A model generated the notes under the pieces. It had not been told where the DNA came from and did not search any database. It saw only the letters and a program-made list of their open reading frames with translations. Below, one piece after another: positions 12,001 to 20,213 of a stretch of 64,000 nucleotides of DNA (positions within the stretch are counted from its first letter, which is position 1; each line of letters opens with the position of its first letter). The stretch is from Trigonopsis variabilis. Its lineage: Eukaryota > Ascomycota > Trigonopsidomycetes > Trigonopsidales > Trigonopsidaceae. The position numbers and the translations under genes were made by a program. Where the stretch lies: NCBI GenBank assembly GCA_003707065.3, contig PPXM03000002.1, positions 930,001 through 994,000 of the forward strand, in the 5' to 3' direction.

Positions 12001-12241
12001 GGATCTATCTCTATTGCGTCATGTTTAGAGCCATTAGACCCGCTGGCCATTCCACTCCATCCCATGTACTCTGATCTTTTGTCCTTGATCTCAACAACGA
12101 CATTCTGAGCAGCCTTAACGTTAGACGTGGTCTGATCCCTCAACTTGCGTAATTAGCATTCATTATAGGCCCGGCTAAAGCTCCCGGGAGATTCACCAGA
12201 CCCGACCTCAAGGGCACATATCGTACTGAATATGTGGGCAT
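9008..12241 (-). CDS. PEX1: peroxin-1, AAA ATPase of peroxisomal receptor export
   Basis: With Pex6 it forms the AAA motor that extracts ubiquitinated Pex5 from the peroxisome membrane. Three exons in reading order: 12241-12149, 12113-11961, 11923-9008, giving 1053 aa. The N-terminal Pex1 double-psi fold starts with LVNLPGALAGP, NVVVEI and YMGWSGM. D1 has a Walker A GGRGAGKT at about 463-470. D2 has GYPGCGKT at about 732-739 and ILFFDEFDSIAPKRG at about 787. Intron 2 is a normal 37-nt GT-AG. Intron 1 (12148-12114) restores phase and the family sequence only if it starts with GC (GCAAGTT) and ends AAG after a CTAAC branch site, so it is a GC-AG intron. A GT-AG alternative would delete the conserved VNLP motif. 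Confidence 0.92.
12114..12148 (-). other. GC-AG intron in PEX1
   Basis: A 35-nt intron with 5' GCAAGTTG, branch TCTAAC and 3' GTTAAG. It joins NANY to AAQNVVVEI in frame. The 53-nt GT-AG alternative (starting GTGAATC) also keeps phase but removes VNLPGALAG, which Pex1 proteins conserve. Inferred, not proven by transcript data. Confidence 0.65.
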
Positions 12242-12617
12242 TCCTTGCAGGTTGGTCAAAGGTTCATGTGATGTGGGGAAGTTGGCAGTTACAGCCGACT
12301 CAATATTGGGTCGAGGATCAGACGACCAGACAAGAATGGAGGGCTACGAATAGTTGAAGTGTTCCAGAGAGAAGAAGATGAAGGATTAATTGCCTTCATT
12401 TATATGTGATAATTGGGTAAATTGGCTTGCAAGTCCTCTCCAAGTGGCTGTTGATGGTCAGTCTACCGAGACTGCAGGCTTTACTACTAAGATGGTATGG
12501 CGACGATACGTTGAATATCAAACAGGAAAAGTCTAGCTTTGTCTAATGTTTGTATGATGACATAATGAACCTCTGAGACCTTGTTAATTCCCCTTCAAAT
12601 CGGCACCGAGCGCTTGA
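12242..12617. other. intergenic, upstream of PEX1
   Basis: 376 bases between the PEX1 start and the rhomboid stop, both on the minus strand. It contains the PEX1 promoter; no gene or distinct motif recognised. Confidence 0.5.
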
Positions 12618-13670
12618 TTAGAAATACCGTCTATCAAACCTTGCCAATTGACGCCGGCGCTTTTGTTGAAGGTATCTAGCAAATAATATTCCAAAGATAC
12701 TTCCTCCAAAATGAGCAGCCCAATCGAGTCCGACGCCGAAAACAGCAAAGGGGCGAATCATACCAAAGAAGTTGATAATTGTAAAAGCAACAAATGTATT
12801 CCACGCATCCAAGGGACTCGGGAATATGAAGATCATCAATCTGGCGTCGGGGACCATATAACAGAAAAGTCCAACTACACCAAAGATTGCTCCACTAGCA
12901 CCCAGAGACGTAACGAATAATCGCCTAGCTAGGATATTAACAATCACCGAAAAACATGATGAAACCATGGCCGAGTTGAGATAGAGGACCATGAAGGTAG
13001 CGGGACCAAGGAGATTTGGTAAAGACCCGGCGAAGCTCCATAAACAGAGCATATTAAAGAAAATATGACCAGGATCTTGGTGGCTGAAGGCGCTTCCCAT
13101 CATAGAAAGTGGGTTTACCTTTGGATAGACACCTAACAAGAAGTATTTCTCCATCAGATTCCTCATTTGAATTGTCCGTACCCTCCACATGAAGAACACA
13201 CCAATATTGATAGCGATAATACTTCCAACAATCACATATGGTTTTCTGGCGATGTTATTAATCGTCGAGTTAGAGAAAATCCAAGGCAAAGTATAAAATG
13301 ACACAAAAAAGAACCCTATTGTGCATGCAAGGGCTTTGAGAATCTCCCGAGTAGGATTAAAGACAGGTTCATATCTTGGCGGTTCCTCTTTGTACCAGAC
13401 ATCACGGTGAGTAGCGTAGGATCGAACGCTTTTCTTTGTCTTCAAGGCCATGTCTCGCCATCTCTCGAGATGAAAGATCCCTTGGGCTTTGACGGAATCA
13501 GAATGGAACTTTCTCAAGTCGGTAATAGTACCATTTCTCGCTAACCAAGGCTGGATCAATCGAGGTCTGTTACTCAATTCTCGTCTGAAAGAAAAGGAAC
13601 CGACGGTTCGAGGCATTAGATAGGGTAGCCGTTTCCATATCTGGCCGTCCAGCAAAGATAGTCTGAACAT
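12618..13670 (-). CDS. PCP1: mitochondrial rhomboid protease (Pcp1/PARL type)
   Basis: Intramembrane serine protease of the mitochondrial inner membrane, cleaving substrates such as Mgm1/OPA1 and Ccp1. The 350-aa single-exon protein starts with an Arg/Ser-rich presequence (about 1-90), followed by a TM near 112-135 and the rhomboid core. Catalytic residues are visible: GASGA with Ser259 and DWAAHFGG with His320. The HQDPGHIFFNM loop at about 197-207 supplies the conserved HxxxxHxxxN segment. The 1+6 TM layout with a leading TM is typical of PARL. It is divergent from IPI1 across 319 bases. Substrates are inferred from family knowledge only. Confidence 0.92.
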   Translation of the reverse strand: MFRLSLLDGQIWKRLPYLMPRTVGSFSFRRELSNRPRLIQPWLARNGTITDLRKFHSDSVKAQGIFHLERWRDMALKTKKSVRSYATHRDVWYKEEPPRYEPVFNPTREILKALACTIGFFFVSFYTLPWIFSNSTINNIARKPYVIVGSIIAINIGVFFMWRVRTIQMRNLMEKYFLLGVYPKVNPLSMMGSAFSHQDPGHIFFNMLCLWSFAGSLPNLLGPATFMVLYLNSAMVSSCFSVIVNILARRLFVTSLGASGAIFGVVGLFCYMVPDARLMIFIFPSPLDAWNTFVAFTIINFFGMIRPFAVFGVGLDWAAHFGGSIFGILFARYLQQKRRRQLARFDRRYF

Positions 13671-13989
13671 CTCTTCCGCTTGAAGTTATTAAGGTTTTAG
13701 TGTTCTAGCGCCAACGTAATCGGAACAAAGGTGAACAAGTAATGGTAACGTCAAGATGACAACCAAGACCTCTCTGGCCATCCCCACGGAGGAATACATA
13801 ACTCGGATCTCTAAAGTATAATGACACTATAAAATAAGACCTACAAAGGCTACCAACATGATTGTGCGATAAAATCCAGGGTCCACCGCTTGTAGTTCGA
13901 TTCTTGGTCACGTGGTTGCATGTTCTCCCAGATCCGTGTAACGGTCCCAAGCACAAATTCATCCTAAGAATTCAGCCGATAGATTTTAG
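13671..13989. promoter_or_regulatory. divergent promoter rhomboid-IPI1, with a CACGTG E-box
   Basis: 319 bases between the two start codons. A palindromic CACGTG lies at 13909-13914, about 76 bases before the IPI1 start, in context TCACGTGG, a bHLH (Cbf1-like) site. No other gene is seen. Regulatory use is inferred. Confidence 0.4.
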
Positions 13990-15220
13990 ATGGCTGCGAA
14001 GAAAAAGACCGAGAAGCAGAAGGATTTTGTGGTATGTTTGAACATATGGTGTTAATCTAATGCAAGAAACCGAAGCTAAAGGTCGGACACACCAAGCCAA
14101 AGGCTACTGGGCATACTAGCACCTCGTTTACGAGCAAAGGTAAGTAGAACCTCGGCGAGGGGGACTAATTCTCAGGTATAAAGTTACCGAGTCAATCCAT
14201 AGTACAGACGAATGATGAAAACTATATTTTTGATCATAATATAAAGCTGCTCAAGCATCACTCTGAGTCAGTCAAGAAAAGTACGTGCGCAGACAGGTGC
14301 AGGAAGACTAACGAGGCAGATGCTCTGATCCAGCTCGAGCAGAATTTAGATCTTGGAGCATTGTCGACTTTAATAGAAAATTCGGGCTCTCTTATTCTGG
14401 ACTCTTCTTCTGGCGTTAGATCCCAGCTATTATCGTTGTATAAAGCAATACCTCCTTGGGCGTTCCAGTCTCATGTCGCTTCGCTCAGTCTCTTCATTCA
14501 TTCTGCCATGACTCATATCAATCCCTCAATCCGTGCCGATTCAACCAAATTCCTAAATTTTCTTTTGGACGTCGAACAGAATGATCTAGTCCGGGTCAGC
14601 TGGTATAAGACTATAAGCTCCTTTTGTGCTCTACTCGGCTGGCTGACCGAAGGCGGTGCTCTTCTTGTCTCCAATAAATCCAAGCAAGCTACAGTGACGA
14701 CTTATGATTCAATCAAACCAAAAATTCTACTGAATCATCTTAAAACGTTCAATAAATATCTAGTTTTGGGCCTAGACGAATCAAATCGCCCAGATCAACC
14801 AGTTCTTTTCCATCCTCAGACCCATCTCCACCTCCTCTCTCCTGTCAGCTCTCCTTACTCTTACTTACAGCTATTTCATCCGTTTATATCTTCGACTGTT
14901 GCTGCAGGCAATAAACAAGGCATGGATAGCTCCCCCTCCAGCACCAAGGAATACCTCACCATCGCATGCGAGGATCCCGAATCCCGCCGCCGAGTTCTCA
15001 CTCCTCTGGTTCCCAATCTTAATATCGGCCTGAATGCAGGTCTTAGAGAAGGAGGGGAGGTTGGCAATCTCTGCAAAGCGATGATCTCTCTGATCGGAAA
15101 TTCAGAGTAAGTGCTGGAACTCATGATTAAAAATGTAATTATAATATTGTACTGTTTGATAGGTTAATTTCGAGCCACCATGCTGCTGAAATGATGGATA
15201 ACGGAAAAAATTGCCTCTAA
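13990..15220 (+). CDS. IPI1: pre-rRNA processing protein Ipi1 (Rix1 complex)
   Basis: Component of the Rix1-Ipi1-Ipi3 complex acting in ITS2 processing and late 60S assembly. Exons 13990-14031, 14067-14139, 14176-14280, 14320-15106 and 15163-15220, with introns of 35, 36, 39 and 56 nt; total 354 aa, near the yeast length. The start reads MAAKKKTEKQKDFV, then KPKLKVGHTKPKATGHTST, the classic Ipi1 opening (KKKxxKQKDFxKxKLKVGK). It continues into the HEAT-like Ipi1 N-terminal domain (SAMTHINPSIRADSTKFL). The 3' end is uncertain: without intron 4 the frame stops at 15110, and a further exon near 15272-15312 encoding a basic LSKKKALKKR tail is possible but does not join in phase. Confidence 0.85.
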
Positions 15221-15454
15221 CTACGTATGATCATTGCGCTATTATCCTATAAAACATGATTTGTGATCGCAGATTCAATTGTCCAAGAAGAAAGCTCTCA
15301 AAAAGAGATAGCGTGGCCTTAGGTTGGCCTATGAATCTAGTGTTCCAAGGGGAATTATATGAACACGAGGGCTAGCTGATAGCAACGGCGACCCTAGATC
15401 GATCCCAGTCTGCTTCTCCCTCGTCTATTAGACTCGAGATTCTAATGGGAGTTG

Positions 15455-17122
15455 ATGAGCTACCCCGTTAAGTTGAGACTATGTGATTCAGCCTCTGGAG
15501 ATGGGTGGAGAGTGATCCACGACTGTTGTTGGAGTGGACATCACGGCACAGACAGCCCAGGAGAAGTAGCAATTACTCGTGATAACTTCATTTGCGGAGT
15601 GCTGAATATACTGGGACGACCGCGGACGAATTCACCGTTGATTAGCAGAACAGAAGTCCTATATGATTCTTGCGCCCAAAGCGTCGTTGGACTGAAGGAG
15701 GGCGGTGATTACTACAAGGCTTTTACAAACAGCAAGCGACAAGATGTGAAGCCTACGGATTACAGACTCGAAAAATGGAGCAAAATTCGCGAGGTGGTCG
15801 TCCGTTTCATAGCACGTGATGAAGAAAGAGACGAAAACCTTGATCAGACATGTCTCTTCTTTAGTGCGCTCGATGACACGGAAAAGACCAGGGCTATATT
15901 TATACCGCATGTTGAGCACAAGTACAGTCTCCCCTATTATTATCCGAGAGTAGACGCATTTAGCGTGACCTATGAGCAGGGAGAAGACGTTCGATTCAGC
16001 CTGGAGTATCTAGGAGCGGATGACCCCGTAGAGAAAAAGGACACTCAAAAGTCTTTTCATTTTCTCGGCTCGGTTATCAAATTTAGCAAAGGAGAAGCTC
16101 TAGGATATCAAAAGAGAGTTCACCATGACCTTGTGATAAGCCAGGAGAAATTCCAGCAGCGCTATAGCCAACTCAAACGAAAGTTTGCTAAGGAAATAAT
16201 AACCAACTGGAAAGAAGATACCGATCCAAGCAAGCACGTTTACGAAGATTTGGCCATTGCGAGCTTTTTGGTCGAGCTTTGGGAAAAGTCTGGCCAAGAC
16301 AACGCTCCAGCTTGTGGTTCAAGCAAATGGACTTTTATTGACGTTGGGTGCGGGAATGGAATTCTCGTCTATATCCTCTTGAAGCTTGGCTATCGCGGCT
16401 ACGGAGTCGATGGTCGTCGGCGGAAATCATGGACTTGGATAGAAAGCCAGGTTGATCTGTGTACGCGGCCGCTGAGAGAGAATTTCATCATACCACTGGA
16501 GCAAATGAGTCGCGACTATGCGGGAACTAACGAGATAACGGTGCTGGACTCTCTCGATCCCAACACTTTTGTCATTGGGAACCATTCTGATCAACTCACC
16601 CCTTGGATTCCACTTCTGCAGCGTCCATTTCTGCTCATTCCCTGTTGTTCGTATGATTTCACGGGAACGAAGCGTCATTTCCCAAATATTCTTCCATTGC
16701 AAGACCTAGTGAGCGGTCTTGCCAAAGATTCAAAATCATTCTTTGCCGCAGACGGCCAGATTCCCACTCTAATGCATCAGGGAAGTCACTACCAGCTGAG
16801 CACTTTTCAAGCCTTCCTGAAATTCGTCGAGAGTATCTCTAGATTGAGTGGGTGGGACATCAGCATAGAGAATCTTAGGATCCCCAGTACAAGAAACGTG
16901 GCATTTATAGGTTTACACAAGGTCGACGCTTTGGATCAACCTATCAATGCTACTAACGGTTACAGCAACAACGACTCGAAGAACTGTGGACGTACTGACG
17001 GTCCCGAAAAACGTGGCAATCGGGGGCCAAAGGCCATGGCCCCAGATGAGATTATTCAGCTACATGGAGGATATCAAGATTGGATAAGAAACGTGTCAAA
17101 GATAAGAGGACATGACAAGTGA
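15455..17122 (+). CDS. TRM44: tRNA(Ser) uracil-44 2'-O-methyltransferase Trm44
   Basis: SAM-dependent methyltransferase making Um44 in tRNA-Ser. The 555-aa single-exon protein has the family signature: SAM-binding FIDVGCGNGILVYILLKLG followed by YGVDGRRRKSW (about residue 290-320), FVIGNHSDQLTPWIPLL and LLIPCCSYDF. The N-terminal region is Trm44-specific, and the C-terminal tail is Asn/Gly-rich. I choose the ATG at 15455; an overlapping ATG at 15445 is out of frame and stops at once. It follows IPI1 in tandem. Identification rests on the GVDxRRRKSW block, which is nearly unique to this family. Confidence 0.93.
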   Translation: MSYPVKLRLCDSASGDGWRVIHDCCWSGHHGTDSPGEVAITRDNFICGVLNILGRPRTNSPLISRTEVLYDSCAQSVVGLKEGGDYYKAFTNSKRQDVKPTDYRLEKWSKIREVVVRFIARDEERDENLDQTCLFFSALDDTEKTRAIFIPHVEHKYSLPYYYPRVDAFSVTYEQGEDVRFSLEYLGADDPVEKKDTQKSFHFLGSVIKFSKGEALGYQKRVHHDLVISQEKFQQRYSQLKRKFAKEIITNWKEDTDPSKHVYEDLAIASFLVELWEKSGQDNAPACGSSKWTFIDVGCGNGILVYILLKLGYRGYGVDGRRRKSWTWIESQVDLCTRPLRENFIIPLEQMSRDYAGTNEITVLDSLDPNTFVIGNHSDQLTPWIPLLQRPFLLIPCCSYDFTGTKRHFPNILPLQDLVSGLAKDSKSFFAADGQIPTLMHQGSHYQLSTFQAFLKFVESISRLSGWDISIENLRIPSTRNVAFIGLHKVDALDQPINATNGYSNNDSKNCGRTDGPEKRGNRGPKAMAPDEIIQLHGGYQDWIRNVSKIRGHDK

Positions 17123-17439
17123 AGACCGAAGGGTTCAAAAGTCGGAGATAAGCTCTCGAATCTACACATGGCGTGAGAAATGCTTGAATGCATGTGTATG
17201 ATGTGCGATATACGAAGCTAATTCCCCACAAAAACGCAAGTAAATGTCTCCGCAGTCACCTTGACAAGACAAATACGCAAGCAAAAGTGGCGTTGCGCTG
17301 ATCAATTTGGCAAATCTCAACCCCCTCTTTTATCTGCGAGACGACTAAATTGTAGTTGCAAAGACTCGATATGAAATAGAGTTATAGTGTCTGTAGTGTC
17401 TAGATTTATAAATAATAAACTTCGGCTGTTTTTCTTTTG
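17123..17439. other. intergenic, 3' of TRM44
   Basis: 317 bases with no supported gene, between the TRM44 stop and a possible minus-strand small gene. Confidence 0.5.
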
Positions 17440-17826
17440 CTAGCTGGCTCCTCCATTTAGGTTACCTTGTAGCTTTTTCCCCACCCGGAGTTTGATGACC
17501 GATACCGTAGGCTTTCTTGTGATAGATGCCCTAACGAGGTTGCTAGTCCTAATCTGGATTTTCAGGAAGCCTGGCCACGTATGAGCCACGTAGGATGCAA
17601 CGGCTGCTCCCCCTCTGATTACAGGGAAGGTAATAAACTGAGGGGCTAAGGATTCAAAAGAGACACTGCTAACAAAGCATTCGTGGATAAGGACAAAATC
17701 AGTTGGTCTGCATGTGTCTCTTTGCTCCCCACTGACATTGGGTTGCGACGTACAATTAAGGCCTTTTTGCATATGAACAAAGACCGCCAGCATCAAAGAG
17801 ATAAAAGATTTCCTGAAATAGCACAT
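17440..17826 (-). CDS. possible small secreted protein, unknown
   Basis: A 128-aa open frame from an ATG at 17826. The N-terminus has a signal-peptide-like pattern: a basic MCYFRK start, a hydrophobic stretch (SFISLMLAVFV) and a Cys near residue 25. The rest is Ser/Val/Arg-rich and ends in NLNGGAS, and I recognise no domain. It lies head-to-head with an orphan plus-strand exon, and the region is gene-poor, so a chance frame is quite possible. Codon usage gives no clear support. Treat as hypothetical. Confidence 0.3.
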   Translation of the reverse strand: MCYFRKSFISLMLAVFVHMQKGLNCTSQPNVSGEQRDTCRPTDFVLIHECFVSSVSFESLAPQFITFPVIRGGAAVASYVAHTWPGFLKIQIRTSNLVRASITRKPTVSVIKLRVGKKLQGNLNGGAS

Positions 17827-17880
17827 GAGTAAAAAGGACAAGATACAAGAGCAGCTCTGAAACCTGTCCTATCTGAGTAG

Positions 17881-18186
17881 AAAAAAGATGTTAATTACGA
17901 AGTCAGTTATGCTTTATACCTAAGTTTTGCAGACCTGGTCGGGTGGGCTCTAATTATTGCCGCAACTTATCTCCTCGGATTTTTCGAGAGTGCCAATACT
18001 GACAACCCCGCATTTCCTGATGTAGTACTTTGGTCCAAACCTAAACAGGGGTCGCCTTACGATCTCCGCGGATTTTACGTTGGATCGGAGGACTTGAAAA
18101 ACATGCATCAAAGTGAGGCCGCCTCATATAAAATAAATCCTAAGGCAGAGAAGAAGAATTCAGATACAGCCTTCATTGTTTCTTAA
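17881..18186 (+). CDS. terminal exon of an unrecognised single-TM protein (5' end unresolved)
   Basis: An open frame running from a likely acceptor (GAGTAG before 17881, or TTTTGCAG ending at 17932) to a stop at 18184-18186. It encodes a hydrophobic segment LVGWALIIAATYLLGFFES, then a polar tail with LWSKPKQGSPYDLRGFYVG and a Lys-rich end. Composition is clearly protein-like and unlike its flanks, yet no in-frame ATG lies upstream, so at least one 5' exon is missing from my model. Candidate ATGs at 17772 and 17825 did not join in phase. It could be a small mitochondrial or ER membrane protein. Family not recognised. Confidence 0.4.
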   Translation, partial: KKDVNYEVSYALYLSFADLVGWALIIAATYLLGFFESANTDNPAFPDVVLWSKPKQGSPYDLRGFYVGSEDLKNMHQSEAASYKINPKAEKKNSDTAFIVS

Positions 18187-19472
18187 AAGAATTTATTTTT
18201 TTGCTTTTTCGACGGATTCCATCGATCGATCGGAACTTGTGCGGTCCCCTTAGAGTCATTAATGCAGTTGTCGACTCGCACAGTATAGTCTGCAGTCACT
18301 CAAATAGCGAGAACCGTCGCTTAACGTGAACAAAAGGACATAAGAAAGAACGGCTATATTTTCTTTGTGCATGAACTCCAACTAAAGGACGAAGGTCCCA
18401 AATCCGCTTGTTAATAAATTAACTTCCGGTAGAACGATCTAGATTTCATGGGCAGTAACATATACCAGAAGAATATTTCTGTTTCCCGCTGATAGCAGTA
18501 CAATCAGACACCTCACCGCTCGAGTTCTTTCTATTCTCGCAAGCCGACTCCTGTCCGTTTGGGCCATTCTAGGTAGGAGATGAGGCTAGGCGCCAGAGAT
18601 GCGGCTTCCCCACGTTTACGGTTGCCCGATCTGGCAGACAGCTGTATCGCATTAGCTTGTGAAAGAGAGTTGAAGGTAGTGCTCTGTAGATCCTCTAAGG
18701 ATTTGAACCAGTAAACAAAAAGATCTTTCTCTTCCCGAGCGTCATTTTTAGAGGCTAGACTCGGTGAGATTGGTCTGGCCGCGCGATCGCAGCGATGGAT
18801 AGCAACTCAGTAGGCGCCACGGCGTGATAGCAAATTCTCTTAGATGGTATGACTCTCTATCAGACACCTTGGCAGGTGGTCTATTTCCCTCTGGCGAAGC
18901 TGAATAGGGAGGAGTTATGGCCTCGCTACTCTGGCAACGGCAGACAATCTAGGCCATCTTATCCTATTCAGGCTCTCTAACATTCAAAGAGCACGCTCCA
19001 AAGTGACGGATCTGCTGATAAGGTTCTTCAGTGTCAGCAGCAGACGATAGCATAACAAGTGACTGGATAGGGGTCATCCCGAAACGGTCAGGGCACAGAT
19101 CGGAGAGCGTTTCAGAGTCGGAGATAGGAGTAAGGCGGATAGATATTATTCAGACTACAAGATCTTAGTTAAACAATGATATAAATTATATCATAAAGGA
19201 GCATCGATCTCCTAGATACAGTTCGCAATAAGTCCATATTCATCCATAAATAGATGAGTTATCAATGTCACGATATGCAGGTCAGGGTATGCATATCCAT
19301 TAGAGATGTCCAGCATCTGTAAGTTTCCTTGATGAAAGGTCAAGAAACAGCTGGGCATGGCGAGCAACGTGTGCATTAAGTTCGAGTGTCCGAATGTCTT
19401 GAGACAGAAAGTAAACATGTCAGAGAACCAAGTCGATAAGAAAAGAGAGAAGATTATGGTGAGCAATGCCAA
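18187..19472. other. gene-poor region
   Basis: Nearly 1.3 kb with no ORF of quality. A TTGAACC box near 18702 looks like an antisense tRNA T-loop, but the T-stem does not pair. The segment next to the response regulator presumably holds its 3' UTR. Confidence 0.5.
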
Positions 19473-20213
19473 TCACCGCCCAAGATCAGTGCTCGAAGTA
19501 TCAATGTCCACTAGTAAAGAAAAGTTTAGGTCCAGCGGCCGATCGGCAGATGTAGAGCTTGAGACTGAACTAGACCTCGATACCCCAGTCACTCGAGCCA
19601 TGGAGTTAAGGTCACAGACAGAAAGAGGATAGGTCTTATTGTCGATGCTGTGGAGAGAAGATTCAAGGTCGAGTTTAGCAAGAGACTCTTCGAAGCTTGA
19701 TGAGGAGGAGACTCTGGAAAGGGAATAGCTAGATTGATCACGGCCAGCAAGTGCGGATTCCAAAACTTGTTGAAAGTGATCTATTTTTATGGGTTTAGGT
19801 ACGCATCCATCGATTCCGATGGAGTCATAGTGACGTTTTTCTTCCTTAGATGAAGAGGTGGTCACAGCCACAATTGTGGTTCGATGATAAGACTCGTCGG
19901 ACCGCATCATCTTAGTGATATCAACACCATTTGGTCCTGGCATATCAATATCAAGGAAAACCAAGTCGAAATGTTCATGCTCAAGCATCCGTAGAGCCTC
20001 GCGGGATGATAGGGTGGTTTGGACGGAAAACTGGGGATACCGTAACTCCAGGATCCGCTTTAAAATCAATAGAGACACTGCATCGTCATCTAATACAAGA
20101 CATTTCAGTGCCATGGTAGCTTTGCTAGTGTAGGATGTCAAGGGCTCCAAGCCATTAGGAGGTCTGGTAGGCAACTCCAAAGTGGAAGGACTAATCTGTG
20201 CCATCTTCAGCAT
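19473..20213 (-). CDS. stand-alone response regulator (CheY-like receiver), Srr1-like
   Basis: Phosphorelay receiver protein of 246 aa. The receiver spans about residues 35-160: acidic pocket LDDD (Asp42-44), phospho-acceptor Asp88 in FLDIDMPGPNG, Thr in AVTTS at about 118, and Lys140 in CVPKPI. All catalytic receiver residues are present. The tail (about 160-246) is Ser-rich and disordered (SLSRVSSSSSFEES), with no HSF-type DNA-binding domain and no MAPKKK-type extension, unlike Skn7 or Ssk1. Stand-alone receivers of this kind occur in fungi as Srr1-type stress regulators. The ATG at 20213 gives a 30-residue leader; the internal Met at about residue 34 (MALKCLVLDDD) is an alternative start. 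Confidence 0.85.
   Translation of the reverse strand: MLKMAQISPSTLELPTRPPNGLEPLTSYTSKATMALKCLVLDDDAVSLLILKRILELRYPQFSVQTTLSSREALRMLEHEHFDLVFLDIDMPGPNGVDITKMMRSDESYHRTTIVAVTTSSSKEEKRHYDSIGIDGCVPKPIKIDHFQQVLESALAGRDQSSYSLSRVSSSSSFEESLAKLDLESSLHSIDNKTYPLSVCDLNSMARVTGVSRSSSVSSSTSADRPLDLNFSLLVDIDTSSTDLGR

Noticed and set aside
18690-18720. Antisense tRNA-like T-loop (GGTTCAAATCC on the minus strand)
   Set aside because: The T-stem has mismatches at the third pair and no acceptor, D or anticodon arms can be drawn.
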